This document shows, piece after piece, positions 51,910 to 59,977 of a DNA stretch of 64,000 nt (the stretch's first letter is position 1; the number at the start of each line of letters is the position of its first letter). The notes under the pieces are model-generated. The model did not search any database. It was not told the DNA's origin and was given only the letters and a program-made list of their open reading frames with translations. The stretch is from Jeotgalibaca sp052266715 (lineage in GTDB: Bacteria; Bacillota; Bacilli; Lactobacillales; Aerococcaceae). Made by a program: the position numbers and the translations under genes. The stretch lies in the NCBI GenBank assembly GCA_052266715.1, contig JBQPRB010000005.1. One strand, written 5' to 3'.

Positions 51910-53334
51910 GTGCTTCGTGGAAAAAAGAGAATCGCTATTTTAGGTAGTGGCTTGAGCGGGCTTGTAGCGGCCTATGAAGTAAATAAACGAATTGAAGCGG
52001 AACAATTACCGTTCGAATTTATTTTGCTTGATAAGAGAGACCGGATTGGCGGTATCATTAAAACCGTTAATACTTCTGATGGACCTGTGGATGTGGGGGC
52101 CAGTAGCTTTGATGTTCGCAGAGACGATATTCGCCCTTTTTTACGTGAATTAGGTCTGGAAGACGAAATCCAGTTCAGTACTGGCGGTAAGTTGGACCGT
52201 TTCAGTGCGGGTGAATTTGTAAGTTCAAATAAACCAAGTTATCATGGGATTCCGATTCAACTAACCGATATTCTGCACGAAAAAGAATTATCTTTAAGCG
52301 ATAAGCTTTCTGTATTAATTAATCATTCTTTCAACAGCATGAAACTGGAACGAAATCCGGAAGCGACCACCGCAGAGTTTTTAGAATATCGTTTTTGTAA
52401 AGCGGTCAGTACGATGATTGCTTATCCCCATTATCCTGAAAATGTGTTTGGGTCCATGGAGTTGTGTCCGCCTACATTTTTTGACCATAATCTAATCAAA
52501 CTTTTTGAACACACGGATAGCCGTTATACCTTAAAAGAAGTTGAATTAGACCATGTAATGGATGGTGAGGCAACGGAATTCAATTTAAAGGGTGGTATGT
52601 CCACGCTTGTGCAGGCCTTAACTGATAGAATGCCAGACAATATTTTGACCGGAAAAACGGTGAGTAATCTCTCGAAAATGGATGATGATGTCTTTTTGAT
52701 GACGTTAAATCATAATGAGAGCCTCCGGGCCAAAGCTATCATTTCGACAATGTCTTTGTCTGATGCCTTTACACTGATTAATCAAGGCGAAGAGTCATTA
52801 CTGGATATTCCAAGGCCACAAACGGCTTCGATGGCAACGATTCTGCTTCGTTTTGAAAAAGGCGCCATTAATCATTATCCGGATGGTTATGGTTTTGTGG
52901 TTCCGAAACGAAGTTCTTTCCATGTCACTAAAGCGACGCTGTTGAACCGTAAATGGCCTTCTTTAAAGGATGCGGAATATGATTTAGTGTTGGTGGAAAT
53001 AGGTCGACGCCAAGAAGATACGATTATTCAATTGCCCGATGAAGCACTACTGACGATCATCAGTACTGAATTAAAAGAAATTTTAGCGTTGAAGGGGACT
53101 TATGTTTCTGCCAAAATATATCGGTGGTTAAAATCAGTACCCCACTTAACCCCAAGTGAAAGACAATTACTCTATAAAAATGAGGAAAAGCAGAAAGAAA
53201 ATATGAATGCGCGCGGGTTCTTTTTGGGAGGTAATGGGTTCCATGGCTATGGTATGCCCAATGCCATTAAAGAAGGGCAACGTTTGGCACATGAAGCAAT
53301 CACCTATATGAAATCACACATAAAAGAACTTTAG
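51910..53334 (+). CDS. hemY: HemY-like protoporphyrinogen/coproporphyrinogen oxidase family flavoprotein
   Basis: A 474-residue FAD-dependent amine-oxidase-fold protein. The dinucleotide motif is IAILGSGLSGLVAAYEV near residues 7-23, followed by DKRDRIGGIIKT (about 40-51) and DVGASSFDVR; the C-terminal FAD motif is GFFLGGNGFHGYGMPNAIKEGQRLA. Firmicutes HemY acts as coproporphyrinogen III oxidase in heme synthesis, but no other heme gene is nearby, so the role here is open. GTG start after GAAGGTGAG. Confidence 0.75.
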   Translation: MLRGKKRIAILGSGLSGLVAAYEVNKRIEAEQLPFEFILLDKRDRIGGIIKTVNTSDGPVDVGASSFDVRRDDIRPFLRELGLEDEIQFSTGGKLDRFSAGEFVSSNKPSYHGIPIQLTDILHEKELSLSDKLSVLINHSFNSMKLERNPEATTAEFLEYRFCKAVSTMIAYPHYPENVFGSMELCPPTFFDHNLIKLFEHTDSRYTLKEVELDHVMDGEATEFNLKGGMSTLVQALTDRMPDNILTGKTVSNLSKMDDDVFLMTLNHNESLRAKAIISTMSLSDAFTLINQGEESLLDIPRPQTASMATILLRFEKGAINHYPDGYGFVVPKRSSFHVTKATLLNRKWPSLKDAEYDLVLVEIGRRQEDTIIQLPDEALLTIISTELKEILALKGTYVSAKIYRWLKSVPHLTPSERQLLYKNEEKQKENMNARGFFLGGNGFHGYGMPNAIKEGQRLAHEAITYMKSHIKEL

Positions 53335-53364
53335 AAATCGAAAAGGATTTCTAAAGTTCTTTTG
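53322..53364 (+). terminator. Terminator overlapping the hemY-like stop codon
   Basis: AAAAGAACTTTAGAAATC (53322-53339) pairs perfectly with GATTTCTAAAGTTCTTTT (53346-53363). The 18-bp stem includes the TAG stop codon. Confidence 0.88.
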
Positions 53365-53421
53365 CTACCTAACAATGTTATACTAATAATAGACAATTTA
53401 ACCTGTAAGGGGGATAACTTT

Positions 53422-54144
53422 ATGAAGTTAACAATCTTGGGTTTTATGGGCGGATATCCGGCTGATGGAGTGGGTACGACAGCGTATCTCCTCGAATCAC
53501 ACGGTTTCCACTTATTGATGGATGTTGGTAGCGGTGCGGTCCTGGCACTGGAAAAGCATCTTGATCCGAAAAAATTGGATGCACTCATTTTAACGCATTA
53601 TCATCCAGACCACATTGCGGATATGGGTGTGTTGCAACATATCTTTCAACTTAAAGAACCGGACAAAGTGCTGCCTATTTACGGACATACTGAGTCCCCG
53701 TTGCATCAATTACGGGACCATACTTTCACTAAAGGAATAGATTACGAAGGGAACGAACCAATTACGATTGGCCCTTTCCGCATTTCTTTCTTAAAAACAG
53801 CTCATCCTGTCCCGTGTTATGCACTAGCTATAACGGAAGAGGAAACGGGTAAAAAGTTAGTCTTTACCGCTGATTCTGGTTACTTGGAAGCATTCATCCC
53901 TTTTTCAAAAAATGCGGATGTCCTTTTGGCCGATACGAATTTTTTCCGTGGGCAAGAAGGTCATAAGGTACATATGACTCCCCTGGAAGTTGGAAAGATC
54001 GCTGAAGCTGCAAATGTCCAGAAATTGATTTTAACCCATTTACCGCCAGGTGGAAATTGGTCGCAGATACTTGAGGACGCACAGGCCTCAGCCCCACATA
54101 TATCAGTGCAACTTGCTGAAAAAGATTTACAAATCATTATTTAA
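53422..54144 (+). CDS. yhfI: MBL-fold metal-dependent hydrolase (YhfI type)
   Basis: A 240-residue metallo-beta-lactamase-fold protein. The signature ILTHYHPDHIADMG (H-x-H-x-D-H) lies near residues 54-67, further metal ligands follow in KTAHPVPCYAL, FTADSGYLE and LTHLPPGGNW. Close to RNase Z-like and YhfI proteins; in Bacillus yhfI is next to lplJ, as here. The substrate is unknown. The frame is open from 53362, but AAGGGGG before the ATG at 53422 and the family start (MKLTILG) support the shorter form. Confidence 0.85.
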   Translation: MKLTILGFMGGYPADGVGTTAYLLESHGFHLLMDVGSGAVLALEKHLDPKKLDALILTHYHPDHIADMGVLQHIFQLKEPDKVLPIYGHTESPLHQLRDHTFTKGIDYEGNEPITIGPFRISFLKTAHPVPCYALAITEEETGKKLVFTADSGYLEAFIPFSKNADVLLADTNFFRGQEGHKVHMTPLEVGKIAEAANVQKLILTHLPPGGNWSQILEDAQASAPHISVQLAEKDLQIII

Positions 54145-54167
54145 ATAGGTAGAGGAGACGGTATTGC

Positions 54168-55181
54168 ATGTATTTTGTAGATAATCAAAATCACTTTGAT
54201 CCAAGTGTGAATATTGCTTTGGAAACATATTTATTGAAAGAGAAAGTTTTGGATGAGCCAATTTTGCTTTTTTATATTAATGAACCATCCATCATCATCG
54301 GGCGTAACCAAAATACGATTGAAGAAATTAATCAAGCATACGTAGAAGAAAATAATATTCACGTTGTGCGCCGTATGTCTGGTGGCGGGGCGGTTTATCA
54401 TGATTTGGGGAACTTCTCATTCTGCTTCATAACTGAAGACGATGGAGACTCTTTCCGTGATTTTGCTAAATTTACAGAACCTGTTATTGCTTTTTTACAT
54501 AAAGCGGGCGTAAAAGATGCTGCTCTTAAAGGCCGCAATGACTTAACAATCGGTGAACAAAAGTTCTCCGGCAATGCGATGTATTCAACGAATGGTCGTA
54601 TGACCGCTCACGGAACGATTTTATTTGATTCGGACCTTGATGCTGTTTCAAATGCATTAAAACCGCGTAAGGATAAGATTGAGTCAAAAGGGATTAAATC
54701 TGTCCGCAGTCGTGTGACCAATATCAAACCGTTTGTGGATGATGCTTACAAAGACATGACAACAGAAGAATTCCGGGACGCATTACTCTTACATATTTTT
54801 GAGGTGGAAAATCGTGAAGATGTGAAAGAGTACCATTTAACGGAAGAAGACTGGAAACGGGTTTATGAAATTCGTGAAGAGTATTTCGGAAACTGGGACT
54901 GGAATTACGGTAAATCACCGAAGTTTGAAATCGAAGTACGTCGTCGTTTCCCAATCGGGACAATCGACTTCTTATTCAATATCAAATCCGGGAAAATTGC
55001 TGAAGCAAAAGTATACGGTGACTTCTTTGGTTTGGGCGAAATTTCTGATGTGGAAGAAGCTTTGGTAGGCACAAAATATACCAAAACCGATTTACGTGAG
55101 AAATTTGACTCACTTAACTTGAAAAAATATTTTGGTTCTGTAACTGCAGAAGAATTGGTTGACTCTATTTTTGCTGAATAG
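54168..55181 (+). CDS. lplJ: Lipoate-protein ligase LplJ
   Basis: A 337-residue ligase that activates lipoate with ATP and attaches it to E2/GcvH lipoyl domains. Core motifs: RRMSGGGAVYHDLGNFSFCF near residues 62-81, GRNDLTIGEQKFSGNAMY near 122-139, and the C-terminal accessory domain (about 245-337). The RRxSGGGAVYHD motif is diagnostic. It follows yhfI after 23 nt and precedes yjbQ, both within one operon. No lipoate synthesis genes are in the window. Confidence 0.95.
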   Translation: MYFVDNQNHFDPSVNIALETYLLKEKVLDEPILLFYINEPSIIIGRNQNTIEEINQAYVEENNIHVVRRMSGGGAVYHDLGNFSFCFITEDDGDSFRDFAKFTEPVIAFLHKAGVKDAALKGRNDLTIGEQKFSGNAMYSTNGRMTAHGTILFDSDLDAVSNALKPRKDKIESKGIKSVRSRVTNIKPFVDDAYKDMTTEEFRDALLLHIFEVENREDVKEYHLTEEDWKRVYEIREEYFGNWDWNYGKSPKFEIEVRRRFPIGTIDFLFNIKSGKIAEAKVYGDFFGLGEISDVEEALVGTKYTKTDLREKFDSLNLKKYFGSVTAEELVDSIFAE

Positions 55182-55193
55182 GAGTTGATGGGC

Positions 55194-55601
55194 ATGGCGA
55201 AAAATCTTTTTAAGTTTCAAATCAAGACGCATCAGAGGCAGTCTTTTACTAACTTGGACCATTATTTGAATGAAGCGGTTCGCGATAGTGGGGTTCTCGA
55301 TGGAATCGTGTTGATCTATTGTCCACACACAACAGCTGCGATTACGATTAATGAAAATGCTGACCCAGATGTTAAGACGGATTTGAAACTGGGCTTGGAT
55401 GAAACTTTCCCTAATCGGGCTGATTATGTCCATATGGAGGGAAACTCGGATGGGCATATGAAATCATCAGTGGTTGGAGTTAGTGAAACGTTAATTCTGG
55501 CTAATGGGGAATTGATTTTAGGAACATGGCAGAGTGTTTACTTTGCTGAATTTGACGGACCAAGAAATCGGACATTTTATGTAAAAATTATTGAAGGATA
55601 A
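55194..55601 (+). CDS. yjbQ: YjbQ / UPF0047 family protein
   Basis: A 135-residue protein of the YjbQ (UPF0047) family. The conserved core is GIVLIYCPHTTAAITINENADPD (about 40-62), HMEGNSDGHMKSSVVG (about 81-96) and GELILGTWQSVYFAEFDGPR. Members have weak thiamine phosphate synthase activity in vitro; the true role is unclear. GGAG is 9 nt before the ATG at 55194 and 3 nt before one at 55188, so the later start is preferred. An inverted-repeat array begins 4 nt after the stop. Confidence 0.88.
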   Translation: MAKNLFKFQIKTHQRQSFTNLDHYLNEAVRDSGVLDGIVLIYCPHTTAAITINENADPDVKTDLKLGLDETFPNRADYVHMEGNSDGHMKSSVVGVSETLILANGELILGTWQSVYFAEFDGPRNRTFYVKIIEG

Positions 55602-55604
55602 AGG

Positions 55605-55698
55605 AGTCTGCATAACTAATGCTAAATAGGCAAAAGTTGTGCAGACTTTTTGAATAGTCTGCATAGCTATTTCAAAAAAGTAAATAGTTGTGCAGACT
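55605..55698. repeat. Alternating inverted-repeat array, AGTCTGCA family, 4 half-sites
   Basis: AGTCTGCA 55605, TGCAGACT 55640, AGTCTGCA 55656, TGCAGACT 55691. The second pair extends to a 17-bp stem with two G-U wobbles, the first to 13 bp with one G-U; these are pairs on the plus strand RNA only. It lies between the convergent yjbQ and trpS genes. Confidence 0.88.
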
Positions 55699-55714
55699 GA
55701 TGCCTATCTATAAT

Positions 55715-55757
55715 AAAAAACCAAGCTATTGGCCTTGTGTCAATAGCTTGGTTTTTT
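55715..55757. terminator. Bidirectional terminator between yjbQ and trpS
   Basis: AAAAAACCAAGCTATTG (55715-55731) pairs with CAATAGCTTGGTTTTTT (55741-55757). Confidence 0.92.
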
Positions 55758-55759
55758 AA

Positions 55760-56743
55760 TTATCTTTTCAATCCCATGGCTGTCTCCATGCGGTCAAGTG
55801 TTTTGCTGGCATACTCATTTGCGCGCTTTGCACCTTTGTCAAGAATATGATCCAGTTCGTCCGACTCCATCAATTTGGAGTAGCGTTCCTGAATCGGTTC
55901 AAGAACAGCAATCACAGCGTCTGCCAGTTTTTCCTTGAAATCACCATAGCCACTGCCAGCAAATTCTTGTTCCAATTCTGGAATCGATTTGTTGCTGAAG
56001 TTAGCGAAAATGGTCAACAGATTGGATATACCGGGTTTGTTTTCTTTATCATATTCGATAACACCACTGGAATCTGTTTTAGCACTCTTGATTTTTTTGC
56101 GGATAACTTTTGGATCGTCCAACATTGATATAAAGCCTTTTAGATTTTTATCAGATTTACTCATCTTGCTTGTCGGGTCTTGTAGGCTCATAATGCGACC
56201 GCCGGCTTTAGGAATAAAGGGTTCAGGCATAACCAACTCACCTTCATAACGGTTGTTGAAACGTTGGACGAAATCACGCGTCAATTCCAAATGTTGTTTT
56301 TGGTCTTCGCCTACTGGAACTAAATCAGCATCATAAAGCACAATGTCCGCTACCATCAAAGGCGGATAAGTCAACAATCCAGCCGAAATAGCATCTTGTT
56401 TAGCAGATTTGTCCTTGAATTGCGTCATTCTTTCTAATTCGCCAATGTATGTATTACATTGAACGATCCATGCAGCCTGTGCATGCGCAGGAACCTCGGA
56501 CTGAACAAAGATGATTGATTTTTCCGGATCAACACCACAGGCAATATACAGAGCTGCCAGACCGCGTGTCCGTTCTTTTAATTCTTTTGGATCTTGGGGC
56601 ACCGTTATTGCATGTTGGTTAACGATACAGTATGTACAGTCATAATCATCTTGTAAAGCCACAAAGTTTTTAATTGCGCCGATGTAATTACCAATGGTTA
56701 CCGTTCCGCTTGGTTGTACGCCTGAAAAGACTTTTTTCTTCAA
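55760..56743 (-). CDS. trpS: Tryptophanyl-tRNA synthetase TrpS
   Basis: A 327-residue class I synthetase. The HIGH-like motif is TIGNYIGA (GVQPSGTVTIGNYIGA, residues about 8-23) and the KMSKS motif is KMSKSDKN near 195. DADLVPVGEDQKQHLELTRD is also conserved. The length is normal. The leader is short (a TATAAT-like box on the minus strand at about 56775-56780), so there is no room for a T-box, unlike thrS. Confidence 0.96.
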   Translation of the reverse strand: MKKKVFSGVQPSGTVTIGNYIGAIKNFVALQDDYDCTYCIVNQHAITVPQDPKELKERTRGLAALYIACGVDPEKSIIFVQSEVPAHAQAAWIVQCNTYIGELERMTQFKDKSAKQDAISAGLLTYPPLMVADIVLYDADLVPVGEDQKQHLELTRDFVQRFNNRYEGELVMPEPFIPKAGGRIMSLQDPTSKMSKSDKNLKGFISMLDDPKVIRKKIKSAKTDSSGVIEYDKENKPGISNLLTIFANFSNKSIPELEQEFAGSGYGDFKEKLADAVIAVLEPIQERYSKLMESDELDHILDKGAKRANEYASKTLDRMETAMGLKR

Positions 56744-57072
56744 CTAAAATCACACTCCTATTTTCTACTCATTCATTATAGCGTATTTTTTCACTTCATG
56801 ACACAATAAAAAAACCCTCATATCGCACTCCCTTATTTATAATAATTACAATTTAAAAATGTTGGTATAAAGGCGAAAAAAGCGCGAATGGCTGTAAAAT
56901 TGGGTTTCTATAGAAAAACAAAACAAATGTTTATGAACAACTTGTGGCGGAAATTTGAAAAAACTTTCGAAAAGGGCTAGCCAATTAAATATACATGGTG
57001 TATAATTCTATTTATAAGGCAAACCCTTAGTAAAAGAAGAACAATCGCTTACAGGAAAGGAGAGATCCATTT
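56744..57072. promoter_or_regulatory. Divergent trpS-spx control region
   Basis: The region of 329 nt contains no ORF. On the minus strand a -10 box ATTATA (TATAAT, 56775-56780) serves trpS. On the plus strand TATAAT at 57001-57006, preceded by TGG/GTG, serves spx. The middle part is AT-rich and shows no clear repeat or T-box. The transcribed spx leader is about 55-60 nt, ending in AAAGGAGAG. Confidence 0.6.
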
Positions 57073-57474
57073 ATGGTTACTCTATATACTTCACCAAGCT
57101 GTACTTCTTGCCGTAAAGCGCGTGCGTGGCTGGAAGAAAATAACATTCCATACACAGAACGCAACATTTTCTCAGAACCTCTCTCTCAAATCGAGATTAA
57201 AGAGATTTTGAAAATGACTGAAGAAGGTACAGAGGAAATCATCTCGACCCGTTCTAAAGCATTCCAGGAAATGAACGTGGATCTCGATGAGTTACCACTG
57301 AACAATTTGTTCACACTTATTCAGGAAAATCCCGGACTATTACGTCGACCTATTATTCTAGACGATAAAAGATTGCAAGTGGGATATAATGAAGACGAAA
57401 TTCGTCGCTTCTTACCAAGAGAAGTACGTGCTGTTGAGCTTAAGAAAGCACAAGAGCTAGCTAACTTCTATTAA
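57073..57474 (+). CDS. spx: Transcriptional regulator Spx
   Basis: A 133-residue ArsC-family regulator that binds the RNA polymerase alpha C-terminal domain and switches on thiol/oxidative stress genes. The redox switch CxxC is Cys10-Cys13 (SPSCTSCRKA). RPIILDDKRLQVGYNEDEIRRFLP is the family end region. ClpXP degrades Spx using the YjbH adaptor, which is also encoded here. A GGAGAG site precedes the ATG. Confidence 0.97.
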   Translation: MVTLYTSPSCTSCRKARAWLEENNIPYTERNIFSEPLSQIEIKEILKMTEEGTEEIISTRSKAFQEMNVDLDELPLNNLFTLIQENPGLLRRPIILDDKRLQVGYNEDEIRRFLPREVRAVELKKAQELANFY

Positions 57475-57493
57475 TTTCGACTTTCAACAATTC

Positions 57494-57522
57494 GAGCATA
57501 CCCGAAGGGGTGTGCTTTTTTT
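57494..57522 (+). terminator. Terminator of spx
   Basis: GAGCATACCC (57494-57503) pairs with GGGGTGTGCT (57507-57516, G-U allowed), followed by a T run. Confidence 0.85.
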
Positions 57523-57646
57523 GCTCGCAAACCAGCATCCATCGCATTGCAAACCGTTACCTATTGCGGTATAATTTGGAGACGGATGGATGGTGTTAAA
57601 GTATTCATCCTGTTACAATGATAGTACAGAAAAGAGGTGTAGCATC

Positions 57647-58303
57647 ATGGAAATGGAGAACGTTAACGAGAATACGATTCGCGTAGTCATTGAAAGTTCC
57701 GACCTGGAAGAACGAGGGATCACTTTCTTGGACTTACTCGGGAATCAAAAACAAATCGAAAGCTTCTTTTATAGTATATTAGAAGAAGTGGATGTTGATA
57801 ATCAGTTTCTGGAAACAGATGCCATCACTTTCCAAGTGCTGCCTAAAGGAAGTGGCCTTGAATTATTCATTAGTAAAGGTGACACTGATGAAATAGACAC
57901 TTTTGATGAAGATGATTTTGATCCAACAGAGCATATCCTGGATATCATGAATCAACATACTGAGAATATAAGCGAAGATAAAACTGAACCACTACTAGAA
58001 GAAAATGAACTGGGTATCCTTGATATGATGATCAAATTCAATGAATTTGAAGATTTTATCGAAGCATCCAAACGCTTCTACCTTGAGAGTGGAAATTCGA
58101 CACTGTATCATTATCAAGATGCTTATTACTTGGCAATCGACTTCTTCATTGAAGAAATGACTGAGACGAATCTAGAAACACAAATAGCGGTCATTCTTGA
58201 ATTTGGTGAAGAATCCAGTATTTCAGCTGAAGTTTTGGGAGAATACGGCAAATTGATTATGCACAAAGATGCACTTGAAAGTGCCCGTCACTATTTCAAA
58301 TAA
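57647..58303 (+). CDS. mecA: ClpC adaptor protein MecA
   Basis: A 218-residue adaptor that presents substrates to ClpC. The N-terminal domain (MENVNENTIRVVIESSDLEERGITFLDLL) binds ComK-like clients; the C-terminal domain (about 130-218) binds ClpC. A long acidic linker (DTDEIDTFDEDDFDPTE) lies between. The frame is open from 57590, but the AGAGGTG site and the standard N-terminus MEMENVNENTI place the start at 57647. Strong terminator downstream. Confidence 0.96.
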   Translation: MEMENVNENTIRVVIESSDLEERGITFLDLLGNQKQIESFFYSILEEVDVDNQFLETDAITFQVLPKGSGLELFISKGDTDEIDTFDEDDFDPTEHILDIMNQHTENISEDKTEPLLEENELGILDMMIKFNEFEDFIEASKRFYLESGNSTLYHYQDAYYLAIDFFIEEMTETNLETQIAVILEFGEESSISAEVLGEYGKLIMHKDALESARHYFK

Positions 58304-58308
58304 CCTAT

Positions 58309-58350
58309 AAATCGAGACAGAGTATAAAAAAACTCTGTCTCGATTTTTTT
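58309..58350 (+). terminator. Terminator of mecA
   Basis: AATCGAGACAGAGT (58310-58323) pairs with ACTCTGTCTCGATT (58332-58345), followed by eight T. Confidence 0.92.
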
Positions 58351-58390
58351 TCAATGTTATAATGGGAAAAAGGCTAGGAGGAATGTAAAA

Positions 58391-58813
58391 ATGAAAAATC
58401 AAGACTGTGCTTACTGTGTGGAAGGTGAACTATTAGCGGCGTTTGGATACCCATGTATCGAACTGGACTATACAAAGGTTTACGTATTCAAGGAACAAAG
58501 TCATAAAGGAAGAGTCATTGTTGCTTCAAAACACCATGTTAGTGAGTTGACAGATCTATCCGAAGAAGAACGTAATGGATTCTTCGCAGATGTAGCGAAA
58601 GTTGCTAAAGCACAACACGCGGCTTTTAACCCGGATAAAGTGAACTACGGCGCTTACGGCGATTCTGGTCACCATTTACATTTCCATCTCGTACCAAAAT
58701 ACAAAGATGAATTTGAATGGAATGCACCATTTGCAATGAATCCTGGTAAAACATTGCTATCGGATGAAGAATACGAAGCACTTGCCGAAGAAATTCGCAA
58801 AAACTTAAACTAA
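58391..58813 (+). CDS. HIT family protein (second copy)
   Basis: A 140-residue histidine-triad protein with HHLHFHLVPKY near residues 97-107 and CAYC near the N-terminus (zinc-like pair). It is different from Hit (26916-27353): the triad is HHLHFH and the body is of the Ap4A hydrolase/galactose-1-phosphate type. The substrate is unknown. AGGAGGAATG precedes the ATG; it lies alone between mecA and coiA, and ends in its own terminator. Confidence 0.87.
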   Translation: MKNQDCAYCVEGELLAAFGYPCIELDYTKVYVFKEQSHKGRVIVASKHHVSELTDLSEEERNGFFADVAKVAKAQHAAFNPDKVNYGAYGDSGHHLHFHLVPKYKDEFEWNAPFAMNPGKTLLSDEEYEALAEEIRKNLN

Positions 58814-58839
58814 TTAAAAAAAACATCTCAAAACTTCCA

Positions 58840-58869
58840 GCAAAAAAAAGCTTTTCGGCTTTTTTTGCT
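58840..58869 (+). terminator. Terminator of the HIT gene
   Basis: GCAAAAAAAAGC (58840-58851) pairs with GGCTTTTTTTGC (58857-58868). Confidence 0.8.
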
Positions 58870-58894
58870 TATCTATAGATAGGAGGTTGATGAG

Positions 58895-59914
58895 ATGTTT
58901 TTTGCTTGCACAAAAAATGGTACTAAAATAAATGCTTCAGATTGCCCAGCTGGATTACCAGTTACTTGCCCCGGATGTCTGGCACCTGTTTTTCTTAAAA
59001 AAGGCAATAAAATCATGGCCCATTTTTCCCATTATGCCTATTCGGATTGCCAACAATTTTCAGAAGGGGAGACAGAACGACATTTGCTGGGAAAACAGAA
59101 ATTACATGGTTGGTTAAAGACACAAAATTTAGACGTAGAAATGGAAGCTTGGTTGCCGGAATTGAAGCAGCGACCCGATTTGTTGGTAACGATTGGTGAC
59201 CGAAAAATTGCTCTTGAATATCAATGCAGTCCCATTCCTTTTACACGACTGAAAGAACGCACCGATGGCTACACACAAAACGGGTATGAGGTGTATTGGA
59301 TTTGTGGGATAGATTATATTCCCCAAGTAACCTATACGGAAAAGATCTCTGCTTTTAGACAACCTAACGGTACCGTGGTTTGCTTCGATAGTGTAACCAA
59401 CACTGTGCTGATGTACTATGATTTACACTTCAATACCTGGAATAAACTCGCTTGGAAATGTTATGCGGTTAACTTGTCACAACTCACAATGCCAGCATTG
59501 GAAATTTTATTCAACAAACCCCAACCCAAACGCATATATAAATCTGTTCCGATGAGCTACCGAAATCAACTGGCAATTTTACAACGGAAGGATACTTTGC
59601 ATCGGGACTTTCTTTTGGAAGTTTATCTAAATGGTCAAACGCTTCAAACTTTACCATCATTTCTATTTGACATGCCGACTAAAAATCCAGCTTATCGGTT
59701 GCCAAATTATATCTGGAAATATAGGTTTTTAGAGCAACTGAAAAATAACCTAACTTTGGAAGATATTGATAATTTCTCGAAAAAACTTCCCCGCTATGAT
59801 TTTCTTTACCCCAACTCTGAAACTGAACCTCTTAAGGATTTTATTTTTGAATTAGAACAACGCGGTGTTTTGCGACGCATTGATGATAAAAATTGGCATA
59901 TCCGTTCATTTTAG
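58895..59914 (+). CDS. coiA: Competence protein CoiA
   Basis: A 339-residue CoiA-like nuclease-fold protein. N-terminal CPGC finger (Cys25-Cys28) and HFSH near residues 43-46, then the nuclease core RPDLLV with Asp95 and LEYQCS with Glu108 and Gln110, the D...ExQ pattern of endonucleases. CoiA is competence-induced in streptococci and acts in DNA processing with RecA; competence genes are not present in this window. AGGAGG precedes the ATG. Adjacent to pepF, as in Bacillus (spx-mecA-coiA-pepF). Confidence 0.9.
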   Translation: MFFACTKNGTKINASDCPAGLPVTCPGCLAPVFLKKGNKIMAHFSHYAYSDCQQFSEGETERHLLGKQKLHGWLKTQNLDVEMEAWLPELKQRPDLLVTIGDRKIALEYQCSPIPFTRLKERTDGYTQNGYEVYWICGIDYIPQVTYTEKISAFRQPNGTVVCFDSVTNTVLMYYDLHFNTWNKLAWKCYAVNLSQLTMPALEILFNKPQPKRIYKSVPMSYRNQLAILQRKDTLHRDFLLEVYLNGQTLQTLPSFLFDMPTKNPAYRLPNYIWKYRFLEQLKNNLTLEDIDNFSKKLPRYDFLYPNSETEPLKDFIFELEQRGVLRRIDDKNWHIRSF

Positions 59915-59977
59915 CTTCTAAATAAATGAGATTATGTTAAGATTATTAATGTGAAATACCAAATAGGAGGCTTATAC

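Noticed and set aside
57590..57646. 19-residue N-terminal extension of MecA
   Set aside because: It overlaps promoter-like sequence and the ribosome site; the family start is the ATG at 57647.
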